Assembly (NCBI RefSeq): GCF_033439725.1
Contig: NW_026944383.1
Span: 7,192,001-7,256,000 of the forward strand
DNA: 64,000 nt
Direction of reading: 5' to 3'
DNA from: Neurospora tetraspora
Taxonomy: Eukaryota; Ascomycota; Sordariomycetes; Sordariales; Sordariaceae
Shown here: positions 1 through 10,966 of the stretch, one piece after another
Numbering within the stretch: the first letter of the stretch is position 1
How the letters are laid out: each line of letters begins with the position of its first letter
Made by a program: the position numbers and the translations under genes
Notes under the pieces: generated by a model
What the model saw: only the letters and a program-made list of their open reading frames with translations
What the model was told of the DNA's origin: nothing
Database searches by the model: none

Positions 1-1960
1 CATGGTGTTGGTGTCGTGGTAATATAGGGTCGCTCTGATATTGATTAAAAAGACTGGAAATAGAGCTGACCGGGAAAATGGAATGACGCCGGCGTCGATG
101 CGAATGCAACAGTAAGACGAAGAGTATGGAAATGGGGGGTTAAACAATGGACCGGCTTCGGTCAACGAAGCTCTATTCCTGTATTTGCGCAGAAAGGCGT
201 AAGAAGAGAATGGAGATCTAAACGAGACTGCTCAACGCAGCCGGTCTGGGCCACGCGATATTATAAGAGACAAAGATGGACGGATGGAAAGGTGTGTGAT
301 GGCGACGGCAGGGTCCACTTGGACTGGCTGTCCGCCCATTCCCACCACAGCGGCTAGCACGCTCTCTAGCACCATATGAAAGCCGGATTCCCGCTGATAT
401 TGTCCCATGTTCTCCCATATTGCGCCCCCGTTGTCGCCCGTTGACGTGACTCGGACTCTGGTGGCCGGGCCCTGGCAGTCGGCGAGACTTGGCTTCGCTC
501 TTCCCAGTATCTCACAGCAGTCGACCGCAACTAGCTTGGGTTGGGCAGCACCACGAGTCCAAGATGGCCGGTTGACGAGGGCGGGAGAAGATTGTGCGAC
601 CGAATCAGGTTGCGCAGAAGGTCGGCCAAGAAGAAGTCGGCGAACCAAGCGTGCCATGCAAAGACAAGGCGCGCGCCAATGGGCCTGTCCATCGACAGCG
701 TTGCAGACGGTACGACCAATGGCATGGTCGGGAACGACGCCGGCACCCAGCTGGGCGCTTAGAATATCGAGTCATCCACCGTGATTGGAGTCTGTCCTGT
801 CCTCCACCAGATTTTGCTAGTGTAGACTCCATACGGGTACACTTTCCAACCTCTGTAATTCCCAAACAGGTCAGCATGAAGGCATTGAAGATGGGGATTT
901 GCAGACGGTGAAGAGTTGCAGACACCGCAAAACCGTGAAGGATTAAACAGGTAACATGGTCCCTTGCATTCGTGATCTGGAGATCGACGTAACCCTGGAT
1001 CCCGTTGATGGTGCAGCCGAGGATCGATGAGAGGAACTGAGGCAGTGTCGTGAAAAGCTCGAATGGTTGGTCACGGAAAACATTTCTCCATCGACTGATG
1101 TACCCCTGCCCATTGACAATACTCCTTTCCCTCGTCAGGAGATCACTCCACCACTCTGGATAGAGAGGTTATAGTCTGATATTTAGCTTGATCTGCTGGA
1201 TGTGTAGGTGATGACTTGGTGATGAGACCTCTAGCGCCTGAAGAGACTTCACATAGTCTCTTCAGCTGTGATTCATCAAATCACCAATTTCCCCTTCTTC
1301 AGTCTCGACGTGTCCCAACAGCGCATCCGACCATATGCTCGGTGGCGTCCGTATCGGCAGCCGACGCCGCGTCCGATGCGGTGCGGTGAAGGAGGCTGGA
1401 AGCCGGCGACATTTATGCGGAAGTAACGCGGAAGTGATGCCCGCCGTCTGTGGCAGTGACGGGTTGACGGCGCTCACGGCGGTAACAAAGATTGAAGAGA
1501 GAGCGAGACGGCGGCTGGAGTCTGGGCTCGGCGGCTATTTCAAAAGTGCACAGACCTTCCCCGGACTTTAGAAAGCTTGAAACTGTCAGTTGTGGAGCAC
1601 ACATCGAAACTCCAAATGGTCTGTGCTTCTTCTCCAACCGGCCCACGCTGTCGTCACGGCAGTGTGCCGTGTCGGATGTGCCCCGCCATGAGATGAAAGA
1701 GAAGCCCCGCAATTCCAATCGCGAACGTTCCCAGCCGCGATAAGGAGGGGCAAGTGCAACAAGCTTCCCCGTCCATGATCCGCTTTGCATGCCTGTCCGG
1801 TCCCCTGGAACAAAACATCAACTTTCGCGACAAGACTCCGACATAGTCAGTCGATATATACATCGGCTAAACCCAACTGAACAACGATAGACTGCAGACT
1901 TGTACCCTCGACCCATACCTTTCGCGACCTCGCCCAATTTCTCTCTTCCCAGATCCAGCC
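1..1960. other. Intergenic / upstream region of tma22
   Basis: No open frame here looks like a conserved protein on either strand; the open stretches overlap one another in several frames and have no recognisable domain. The last 100 bases hold a TATA-like run (CGATATATACA, about 1853-1863) and a pyrimidine-rich stretch just before the tma22 start, consistent with a core promoter and 5' leader. A perfect 10-bp inverted repeat (CTGAAGAGAC at 1238-1247, GTCTCTTCAG at 1256-1265, 8-nt loop) is the only clear structure. Confidence 0.5.
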
Positions 1961-2837
1961 ATGACTGAACTCTCAGGACGTCATGTTGTTTATTGCGGTG
2001 GTAAGTTGCATCAACATTTGCGCTTTCTGCTCCCATTCATTGACCACCATATCACGAAACCTTGCGCTGACCATCTCCTCTTTCAAAATTCCAGTGTGCT
2101 CCCTGCCGCCCGAGGTATGATAATATTCCCCTACCACATATATCCCTACCTTCGTCCCGTAGAGAAACCGCCCGCGCAAGAACGACGACAACTCACCACC
2201 GAAACCCACCTTCCCCGAATTCTAGTACTGCGAATACGGCGGAACCGTCAAGAAGTGCCAGCAATGGCTCGAGAAGAACCAGCCGACCATGTACTCGAGG
2301 ATATGGTCTCCAGAGGTGCTCGAGGCCGAGATGGCATCGCTGTCAGTCGAGGCGCAGGAGCGGGCCATGAAGGACGCCAAGAAGAAGGCGGCCAAGGCCG
2401 AGGCGGCCGAGCAGAAGCAGGCCGACAAGCGCGCCAACAGCGTGGTGACCATCAAGCGCATTGAGCGCAACAAGAGGAAATACGTCACTTCGGTGAGCGG
2501 GTTGGAGGCGTTTGGCTTGGAGTTGAAGAAGGTACTGTACAACAACATCGTACCGACCTGCCGATTTATTCCATGCTAGGGATCCTATACGCATGATACT
2601 CGAGGAACAGATTGCTGACTAGGACAAATTATGCAACAGGTTGCCAAGGACTTTGGCAAAAAGTTCGCTACCGGCTCTTCGGTAACCAAGGTACCCAGCG
2701 GCGGAGAGGAGATTGTCGTCCAGGGCGATGTCAGCGGCGAGATTGAGGAGTTCATTCTCGAAAAGTATAAGGAGGTTCCCGAAGACAACATAGAACTCGT
2801 GGAAGACAAGAAGAAGAAGAAGGGCGAAGGAAGCTAA
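1961..2837 (+). CDS. tma22: Translation machinery-associated protein 22 (DENR homologue)
   Basis: Four exons read continuously: 1961-2000, 2095-2114, 2226-2531 and 2640-2837, giving 187 aa. The N-terminus carries a cysteine cluster (YCGVCSLPPEYC), as in DENR/Tma22. The middle is lysine/alanine-rich. Residues about 95-175 are a SUI1/eIF1-like domain (VVTIKRIERNKRKYVTSVSG, then KDFGKKFATGSSVTK and GDVSGEIEEFI). In yeast and animals this protein pairs with Tma20/MCT-1 to remove tRNA and recycle 40S subunits after termination; this role comes from the family. Exon 2 is only 20 nt and encodes the second half of the cysteine motif, so gene finders could miss it. Reading on past the first donor would break the family sequence, which supports the intron positions. 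The start is the first ATG in frame and gives the expected family length. Confidence 0.93.
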
Positions 2838-3297
2838 ATGTTTCGACTTCGACTTCGGTATTGAAAGAGACTGCAGAGGCGCCTAAACCAGGCGGGAGTT
2901 AATGATAAAGTTCTGTTGATATTAAGAGGGCTATCAGGATTGTACTGGCTATTTCGCTTTGGACCGAGGAAGAGAAGCTTTCTTTAAACGCTTGTGGGTG
3001 TGGGAAGAGGCGTTTCTAGCCCTGACGAGTAGCGAAAGACAAAAGCGCCAAATGATAAAAGGACTTGAATTTGCAATGTCCCACTGTCCCTCAATGTACC
3101 CTTCCAGACCTAATACATAATGCCGAACTCTGCGCAGCTGACACCTAGCGGCGGTCCTGATATCTATACAAACCAACGCCAAACCGTAACAATGCTAATC
3201 CCACAGCGTACAACCTGAACGGGCTCCCTCCATATCCATACACCAGCAATGAAAAGACATACGAAAGCCAGCACGCAAAACCGAAACTAAAAACGGC
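2838..3297. other. Convergent 3' intergenic region
   Basis: Between the tma22 stop and the stop of the convergent borealin-like gene. It presumably holds both 3' UTRs. I see no gene or repeat in it. Confidence 0.5.
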
Positions 3298-4596
3298 TCA
3301 CCCCCTCTTCCTCAACACCCTCCCCGACGCAGCGGGAGCCGCCGCCGCCGCCGCCTTCTCCGCCTTCTCCTTCGTCCCACCACCGGCCGCCTTCTTCGTC
3401 GCCGCCACACCCTTCTTGATGGTACTCATCACACCTCTCTTCGCACTAGCCGCCGTTCCAGGCCTCGCGCCCGTGGCCGTCGCCGGCCGCTGCCTCCGAG
3501 CCGCCACTGATGACGTGCTGCTTGCCTCACTAGACACGCTGGCGCCACTAACTCTCCGCGATGTCCGTGTGGCAGCATAAGCCGTCGAAGTGGTTGCCGC
3601 TCTGGCTCTGGATTTCGCCGCGCTGGCTTGCGTCATCTCTGTTATTGTTGAATGCTTTTGTGGGCTGTTTGCTCGCGATCGCGCCTTTTCGACCATGTTG
3701 CTGAGGAGGGCGGATGCGCTTGTGCCGGCTGTGGGTTTGGTTGGGGAAATTGGGCGCGCGCCGATGCCCGTTTGGTTGTGGTGGTGTTGTTTGGTAGGTG
3801 ATGGGGTGCGCTCCCCTCGTGGTGCTAGGCGCGAGTTGGATGATGTCGGCGAGAGGACTTGGTTGGGGTGGTTGCGCAGGATGTCGGCTGCTGGGCCGAG
3901 ACGTTGTCGTTTTTCCGTGTTTGTGGGCTCGATTTCGTAGTTTTCTTTGTCGCGACCGGAGACTTCGTGGCTGTGGTTGGGTGTTGTTAATATCGAAGGC
4001 AATCCCTCCACCCGAGCAGGAGAAAGGGGGACTAACCTGATTGTCTTAATTGGACTGGGCCGTATGGGAGAGGTAGGTCGAGAAGCGACCGCTGGTCGCT
4101 GGAAAATGGGGCGTGATGTTGTCGCATCTTTCGGTGGTACCGGGGGACCGTTGGATGTGGTCGTGGTCTTCTGTTGCTGTTCGGTAGAGTACTTTTGTAT
4201 GAGATCGCCCATCTTCACTTTGCGAAGGGACATGGGAATGCGGTTGACGCGAATTTCGATGCGGGTTCGAAGACTTTGCGCATGGATGTTGTAGTTCGCC
4301 CGGAGTTTGCGAGCGCGTTCGGTGACTACACATTTATTAGTCGGCCACGCGCATCGTCACTGGCTTGATTGGGGGATAAACTTACGCTCGAGCTGTAAGT
4401 TGTCAATCAGCGCTTGTTTCTGCGCGGCCGTGATTCCTGTTCGCCTCTTCTTCTTCGCGGGACTTTCGCTGCCAATTGGTCGTCCGTTTTCTGTTGTACT
4501 TCTGTCAAGCGACGGCGCCGCGAGGCCGGTGTTGTGCTCGTCGTCAGGAACGTCGGCCTCGTCCGACTTGCGTTTCGCGCCGGTGGTTGGAGACAT
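3298..4596 (-). CDS. nbl1: Borealin N-terminal-like chromosomal passenger protein (Nbl1 family)
   Basis: On the minus strand, exon 1 runs 4596-4386 and the next exon starts at 4325 after a 60-nt intron (GTAAG...TAG). Across the junction the protein reads IDNLQLELTERARKLRANYN, then RTRIEIRVNRIP and LRKVKMGDLIQKY. This matches the borealin/Nbl1 N-terminal helix that binds survivin/Bir1 and INCENP/Sli15 in the chromosomal passenger complex. The rest (residues about 120-410) is low-complexity, rich in Ser/Thr/Pro/Ala and basic, with SPxK-type sites suggesting mitotic phosphorylation (inference). A second possible intron, 3971-4036 (GTTAGT...CACAG), is 66 nt with no in-frame stop, so the product is 412 aa if it is retained or 390 aa if spliced. 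Budding and fission yeast Nbl1 are far shorter (about 70 aa); filamentous fungi typically have a long tail. Confidence 0.8.
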
Positions 4597-5122
4597 GGTC
4601 GCCGTAGATCGGATGATGGCAATTCTGTCAGCTGTGATTTTGGGCTTTTAGAAAGGAATGGGTCGGAATCGTTAGCGGAAAAAGTGTGGATGTTTTAATC
4701 GGTGTATTCTTGATGGATGAGCGACTCGAAGTGTGTTGCAGGTTGGATTGAATGGTACGCTGTGCTGTGAGTGGTCGACATTTCCTAGAGTAAACAAACG
4801 AAAGCACTGACCACTCGAGGCGCGTTAGACACACGGGGGCGTGCAGCTGCAGCAGCTCCAGGTCACTGACATAACTGAGCGGTACGTACCTACCTCCACC
4901 TGATAGCGTAACGGCAGCTACGCGGGCAGCTAGGCTGAACCGCCTTACGCAGGAGCTCCCCGACCTGTCACTGAACATCATCTTTCCATCAAACCATCAA
5001 CAACCTTTCCCACTAATCCAACCTTTTCCATACCAACCTCGAGCGACGCTACGATTTTCTTACCAAATTGCATAGCACAGCGACATCCATCAATAATTTG
5101 CAGTTGAACAAACCCCAACAAG
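4597..5122. other. Divergent promoter of nbl1 and rpn10
   Basis: 526 bp between two divergent start codons, presumably holding both promoters and 5' leaders. It is pyrimidine-rich on the plus strand just before the rpn10 start. No open frame with recognisable content is present. Confidence 0.5.
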
Positions 5123-6105
5123 ATGCCTCTCGAAGCGGTAATGATTGTGGTGGACAACAGCGAGAGCAGTCGCAATGGAGATTACCCACCAACTCGCTAC
5201 GACGCGCAAACGGACGCTGTTAACATCATCTTCCAAAACGTCGTACAAGGCAACCCCGAGTCGTCGGTCGGTCTCATGAGCATGGCCGGCAGGGGTCCTG
5301 AGGTCCTGGTGACGCTCACAACGGACCAAGGCAAGATCCTCGAGGGTCTGCACCGGACGAAGAAGAACATCCGTGGCTCGGCACACTTGTCGAGGGCTAT
5401 CCAGGTGGCGTGGGTATGTGACATCTCCTCTTTATCTTTCCCCGGAAGCTACAGACAACTAACTAGCTATTCTACCTACTACAGCTCGCACTCAAGCACC
5501 GACAGAACAAGTCCCAGCGGGGTCGTATCGTCATTTTTGTTTGCTCGCCCATCGAGGAAGAGGAAAGCGACCTCATTAAGCTCGCCAAAAAGATGAAGAA
5601 GAACAACACCAGCGTCGACTTTGTGCTTTTCGGCGACATCGACGACGAGAACGTGAAGAAGCTCGAGGCTTTCAACCGCGAGGTCAAGAGTGGCGAAGGA
5701 TCCAACATGGTCGTCATCCCACCGAGCAGCAAGCTTCTTAGCGACCAGCTCATCTCGACACCTATCCTCCTCGGCGAGGCTGCTGCTGGCGGTAGCGGAG
5801 GCGCTGGTGGCGATGCTGGCGGCGCGGCGAGCGAGGACTTCCCCTTCGGTATCGATCCATCCGTCGACCCCGAGCTGGCCCTTGCGCTGAGAATGAGTAT
5901 GGAGGAAGAGAAGGCACGCCAGGAGAAGCGCGCCAAGGAGGAGGCCGAGGCGGCGAAAAAGGCGAGCTTGGAGGACGTCAAGGAAGAGGCTGGCGAGTCG
6001 GAACCATTGCTAGGCAAGGACGGCGAGCCGAGCGGCAGCGGCAGCAAAAAGGATGATGACAAGCCCGGCAAATCAGATGATGGCGACAAGATGGATACCT
6101 CCTAG
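5123..6105 (+). CDS. rpn10: 26S proteasome regulatory subunit Rpn10 (S5a)
   Basis: Two exons, 5123-5413 and 5485-6105, joined over a 71-nt intron, give 303 aa. Residues 1-190 form a von Willebrand factor A domain (starts MPLEAVMIVVDNSESSRNGD, with a DNSES metal-site motif; later GRIVIFVCSPIEEEE and VDFVLFGDIDDENV). A ubiquitin-interacting motif follows at about 224-243 (DPELALALRMSMEEEKAR, containing the expected LALALxxS core). The C-terminus is acidic and low-complexity and ends in KMDTS. Rpn10 sits in the proteasome 19S particle and receives polyubiquitinated substrates. A Gly/Ala linker (about 200-215) separates the two domains. A second proteasome-related gene, nas6, lies 47 kb away in this window, with no sign of shared control. 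Confidence 0.96.
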
Positions 6106-6410
6106 TCGACTCATTGTTGGCGGGTCGGGAATATGAGTGATGGCGCTTTGCAAGGGACGACTACCATGGGCGCTGGCTGTATTTGTGTAGAATAGATTCG
6201 CTATGGTATTACATGGGCAACTACCTACCGCCCATCTTTTGAGCATGAAGCTGTTCTATCATGACCCTTTGCCCGCCCGCCCCCATCATTCCCAAAAGAT
6301 AAACGCCACATAACTCCGTCTGACAGACATAACATTATAACTCAATACCATTCCTCCCTCCCCTCCCCCCCTTTCTCATCCCTCGTGCTGTATGACCCCA
6401 CTCACTACCA
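6106..6410. other. Convergent 3' region of rpn10 and trs23
   Basis: 305 bp between two convergent stop codons. It contains a C-rich run near 6350-6375. I see no other feature. Confidence 0.5.
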
Positions 6411-7058
6411 CTACCTGTTGTTAACCTCCCTAATATGCGACAACAGCTTCCGGTCAAACATGTCGCACCGGATCGGCATCTCGAGCTGGTAAAACGGGTT
6501 CTTCATGACGTAGTCCGAGTAGAGCTCGTAGATGCGCCGGATGATCACGTCCACGTTCGTCTGCGTCGTGTCCGTGAACAGCAGGAACTTGACCCCCGTC
6601 AGCGTGTTGAAGCACTGCAGCCGGAAGTTCTCCGACTCGAGCACCTCTAGCCCCGAAGGCGGCTCCGGCCGCGTCAGGATCCCGCCTGGCACGCCGGGGA
6701 CGCTGTTGGATAGGGGCCGCTCCGGAGTGGACTTGACGGGGTTTAGACGGGCTGTGATTGCGTGGACGCTTTTTGGGGGAAGAAGGGACGTGTTAGCATG
6801 GTGAAGGAAAAGAATGAAGTTCGGTGGGATACGTGAGTGGTGCGCTGAACAATGGATAGTGACAACATACCCGTGAAAGGTTCCGGCCAGGACGAGATAG
6901 TCGTTGGTGCTGATCTTATTCAGGCCACCTTCGTGAAATGTCCTGTTGTAGATTAGGCCACCGGCCTTGTTGATGATGACGAGGGAGAATACGGTCCTGG
7001 GCCCATGTGTTAGTGTTTTGTCTGGTGTATGAGGAGGTTGATGGAGAGGAACTCACAT
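6411..7058 (-). CDS. trs23: TRAPP complex subunit Trs23 (TRAPPC4, sybindin)
   Basis: The minus-strand exons are 7058-7057 (only A and T of the start codon), 6996-6871 and 6768-6411; the product is 161 aa. It begins MTVFSLVIINKAGGLIYNR, continues NDYLVLAGTFHGVHAITARL, and ends with the hallmark LQCFNTLTGVKFLLFTDT, IIRRIYELYSDYVMKNPFYQ and LEMPIRCDMFD motifs of sybindin/TRAPPC4. TRAPP is the Rab (Ypt1) exchange factor and tether in ER-Golgi traffic. The first intron (6997-7056, 60 nt) has a strong GTGAGT donor, a CTAAC branch site and a CAG acceptor, and splits the ATG between T and G. Upstream ATGs run into stops at once, so the spliced ATG is the only start that gives the conserved N-terminus. 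The spliced context CCACAATGACC fits a good fungal start. Confidence 0.9.
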
Positions 7059-8631
7059 TGTGGTGGCCTCATCTCATGTGAAAGCTTAACACGGCGATTG
7101 CAGTAGTAAAGAGCGGAAGGAGGTTGACCCAGCGCGGCAACTTGAGTGGCCAACTCGAATGTTCAATGGGAGAATGATGCTGTTGCTCCGAGGCTCGATA
7201 TCGTTTGGTGTTTTCTTTCAAAAATGTTCTCAAAAGGGAGGTATGAAGTTGGTGTAAGTGAACCTTTCTTCCTGAGGACGTTGGTGTGTCGCTGCCTCCT
7301 GGGCGGGATACGGGACAAACGGCCAGGGTCCGCGATCAGTGGGCAAATGCAGTGGTGTTCGGGTTAGGGTTATCGCATGAAAATATCATGGCTTGGTCGT
7401 CCCTTGCAACGGCAGGCACCTTGATGACCGGCTTTTGGATTTGTTTACAACAGCCAGGGGCATGTTCAATCCGAGAGCATTTTGGCTGATGGAAGTTAAC
7501 TCTTTCTGCACACATATCTAGAGGTATCTGGATACCACTCATTTCCAAAGCAGGTACTCGATAAAGCGATAATCTTTTGTTAGTGTCAGCGAAGATCTCA
7601 CCTCGCGGTCTGTTGGCTCTGGCTGCATTGTTCCCGTCTCTCGTCACGGGCAGCGTCCAATATATCATCCCGTCCCATACCAAGATCTCGGCATGCAAGC
7701 CGAATCTGGAGGCTAATCAGATCGGACGGAATCTCGGAAACCGCATAGAGATCAAATTCCACAACATCACAAGAGACCGTCACGACGGACATGAACAACT
7801 TGAAGCTTGAGCAGGTGAAAGTCGGCGGGCTCGGCGACGATACCTATTCAAGAGTGTGATCCTGGCTCGGCAGATGTCAAGCCACCCGACCATCGATCCC
7901 CCACCTTCACATTCCCGTCCCGCCCGGACGCTGGCCCTGCGAATGAAATGCCTGTTTCAGCTGAAGCTCGTGCTTATCGTGGTGGTGCTGTCGCGGTGGA
8001 AATGGTGGGTCGAGCCGGCCGAATCTGCTTGAACCTGCCACGGGCAAATCTCCACCATCCCGAATTGTGGCCACATGGAAGTTTACAAAAAGGTAACGTT
8101 GGACCGATTCCAGCGAATGGAATCGACGTCGGGTCGTCATGGAGCTTTGAGCCTGGAAATTCCATAAAGTTGATGTCGAGTCCACTTGGTTGCTTCTGCT
8201 TGCTGCCAGCCTCGACGCAAGGTTCCGGACCATCTGTACATATTTCTTCCACCGCGTTCTCCATCCCGTCCGAAATATCGATCATCATCTGTTCCTCCCT
8301 TTGACTGTTTCACCTCCCACATACGCTTGCTTTTCTTGGGAAGATCTGGCCCAAGGTTCGACGTCAGGGAACCACCTACCTTACACCTAACCGCTACAGG
8401 TACCCGACTGACGGACGTTCCCTGTCTGCCCCGCCATCAGACGAACAAGTTGCTTCCTTCGGACAGGGCGATTCGAACTATTTCCAGGCTGAGTGCCAAA
8501 AGACATCACGACCAACAACCCGAACCTTGCCTACCTCTACCTACACATTGCCGACTGCGCCCCACCGGCAGCTCACTCCGTCGCCCCCAACGCTCCAGTA
8601 GCGGCTTTATGCCCCGATTTGCCCATTCGCC
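7059..8631. other. Divergent intergenic region between trs23 and yea4
   Basis: About 1.57 kb. Short open stretches occur on both strands but overlap one another and lack good starts or domains. It should contain both promoters and a yea4 5' leader. A doubled TTAGGG-like sequence (GGGTTAGGGTTA near 7365) is too short to be telomeric. I see no RNA gene or mobile element. Confidence 0.45.
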
Positions 8632-10075
8632 ATGGCCGCCTCACGTCGGCGTCAGGCGCCTAAACCGCAGCACAATGCGGTAAACAGCAACAAGAACCGC
8701 GACGACCGAGGAACCATTTTGTCGGAACCTTCGCCCCGTGTCATCAATGCGGCTCCGTCCCTCGAAAAGGCTGAGATGTACGGAATCGACGACAACCGTC
8801 CGTTCTTCAGCCGCGCCATGGCGCTCGCTGGGCGCATGTTCATCGAGACGATTCCGCAATGGATAGCTATAGGAGTTATGCTCTCGCTCATCTTTGGAGG
8901 GTGCTGTTCCAATGTCTTTGCGCTCGAGTCCATCATCAAGGTTGAGCCCGGTGCCGGTACGTTCTCTCTGTCATTAGCTAGCCGAGCGGGCTCGCATGGC
9001 TTGCAACCCGGATACCACGGATCGGGGAATATGGGCTAACAGTCTCCCCAACATTCACAGGAACACTCTTGACCTTTGTCCAATTCCTCTTCGTCGCCCT
9101 CGTCGGCCTGCCGTCCCAGATCGACTGGAGCCGTCCGCCCTTCTTCCTCAAGAAGAACCAAGTTCCGCTCAAACGATGGTTGATCAATATTGCGCTATTC
9201 TTTGCCATCAATGTCCTCAACAACCATGCTTTTAGCTACGACATCTCGGTGCCCGTACATATTATCCTGCGCTCAGGAGGTAGCATAACCACCATGATTG
9301 CTGGAGCTTTATGGGGCAAGAGATATTCCAAAATCCAGATTATAGCCGTGCTTCTCCTCACTGTGGGCGTGATCACGGCGGCCTGGTCTGATGCGCAAAG
9401 CAAGGTACGGCTACCAACAACCTACTGGACGTCCATGCAGGGTACGGGTACTGACAGAGTCTCTAGGGATCGAGCAAGAAAGAGTCCCACGAGAAGAACT
9501 CGGACTTTGGCATTGGCCTTGCCATTCTCTTCGTTGCCCAGAGCTTATCGGCTGTCATGGGCCTTTACACGGAAGAGACTTACAAGAAATATGGCCCGCA
9601 CTGGAAGGAGAACCTGTTTTACTCGCATCTCCTGTCCTTGCCCCTGTTTCTGTTCTTCTGGCCGTCGTTGACGACGCAGTTTAAGAGACTGGCTGACAGT
9701 GCGCCCTTGACTCTTCCGCTGCCGGACTTCGAGGAGTACCCCAACCTGTCGCCCAACATCCAGAAGTTCCTGGAGAATATTCACATTCCCAGCCAACTGT
9801 TTTATCTGGCCCTGAACGTCTTGACTCAGTACGCTTGCATCCGCGGAGTCAATCTTTTGGCAGCTGCCTCGACCGCCTTGACAGTCACAATCGTCCTCAA
9901 CATCCGGAAGCTTGTCAGTCTGCTGTTGAGCATATGGCTGTTTGGAAATACGTTGGCGTTTGGAACCTTGGTGGGAGCCGTGATAGTGTTCGGCGCTGGC
10001 GGGTTGTACTCGCTGGATGGGAAGAAGAAGGCTCCGGTGCGGAGGGTCTCGTCCGCGCCGCTCAAAAAGGCTTGA
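8632..10075 (+). CDS. yea4: UDP-N-acetylglucosamine transporter, Yea4/SLC35B family
   Basis: Exons 8632-8956, 9061-9404 and 9467-10075 join in frame to give 425 aa with about ten hydrophobic segments. Recognisable parts are GGCCSNVFALESIIKVEPGA with TLLTFVQFLFVALVG, NVLNNHAFSYDISVPVHIIL, RSGGSITTMIAGALWGKRYS and, near the end, NVLTQYACIRGVNLLAAAST followed by LTVTIVLNIRKLVSLLLSIW. These are hallmarks of the UAA nucleotide-sugar transporter family. The yeast homologue moves UDP-GlcNAc across ER/Golgi membranes and affects cell-wall chitin; this role is taken from the family. The N-terminal 70 residues are polar and cytosolic. The Lys-rich C-terminus (SAPLKKA) could act as an ER-retrieval signal, as an inference. 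Both introns end in standard AG sites, and reading through them gives stops or frame breaks. Confidence 0.92.
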
Positions 10076-10966
10076 TCCGATTGGGGTTTGATTTGTTGTA
10101 ACTGTAGAAGTTCAGTTGATACTTGATAGCAGCCGGGACAACCGTGTCTGACTAACAGTTTGGAATGAAACTCGGATTCTGCACCTGATCCTAGGGCTCG
10201 ATGACTGCTTTTAGGTAATAGTTTGACTGTCTTTGTTGACGGAAGTGACCGAGAATACGACTAAGGGGCCGGAACCGCCCTACATCAAAAAGTATTCAGG
10301 GGTCCGTCTCCAGGGGCCACCTTGTGCCCTTGCAGCGGCTAGGGTCGGCACGGCATGCAAGCAGTTTTTACAGGCGGTCCTTCTGTCAGGTGCAGCGGGT
10401 GCAGAAATGGGACTCGCTGAAAGAGATCGCAGGCTGCTTGTCAGTGTCCATCGAAAAACCCCCTGCAAGAGCCTTATTTGGTGGGGTTGCGATGCGTCAT
10501 TGGACGGCAGATGGAGGATCCCGTTCGCTTTGGTGTGGTTGTGATAGAGTTTACACCAGTCTCTATCAGAGTTTGGAGGGGCTTTAGTCTGGGCGTTCCA
10601 TCCCATACAGTCAATGTACTTCTTAGACTTCAACCCAACACAAACCTGAACACCACACCAAAGAACATCACCAACACAAACACAAGTCCAGTACGTCGTC
10701 ACCCGTCGTACACGTCAAACAACAACCAGACAGGTTGAATCGTGACTGTGCTCAAAGACTACAACGGCCAATCGTTGTTTTGGGCTTCCATCCCGCGGGG
10801 AAAATCTGGAAATCTGCCCCTCCCTGTCATCACTTTCTTCCCCTGTGTACACCCAGACACTGCAGCAACAGTTCACTTGCTCTTTGCGCTGTTGAAGCTG
10901 TTACTATGTGTGGTGGTAAGTTGCAGGAACCACGACGTCCCACGTCATTGATCCCGTCCTTGACCA
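10076..10966. other. Intergenic region / AMP deaminase promoter
   Basis: About 0.9 kb between two plus-strand genes. It presumably contains the yea4 3' end and the AMP deaminase promoter and leader. The part near 10620-10730 is rich in A and C with CAACA runs. A small upstream ATG (about 10909) is followed by GGTAAGTTGCAG, so a short upstream exon or uORF is possible. Nothing else is recognised. Confidence 0.4.

Noticed and set aside
1-1960. Several overlapping frames of 60-140 codons
   Set aside because: They overlap on both strands, lack conserved motifs and fit promoter or intergenic sequence.
7361-7374. TTAGGG-like doublet (also near 24055)
   Set aside because: Only about two units, flanked by ordinary sequence; not an interstitial telomere tract.
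7577-7810. Short frame with a signal-peptide-like start
   Set aside because: It starts at TTG rather than ATG and has no conserved content beyond the hydrophobic stretch.
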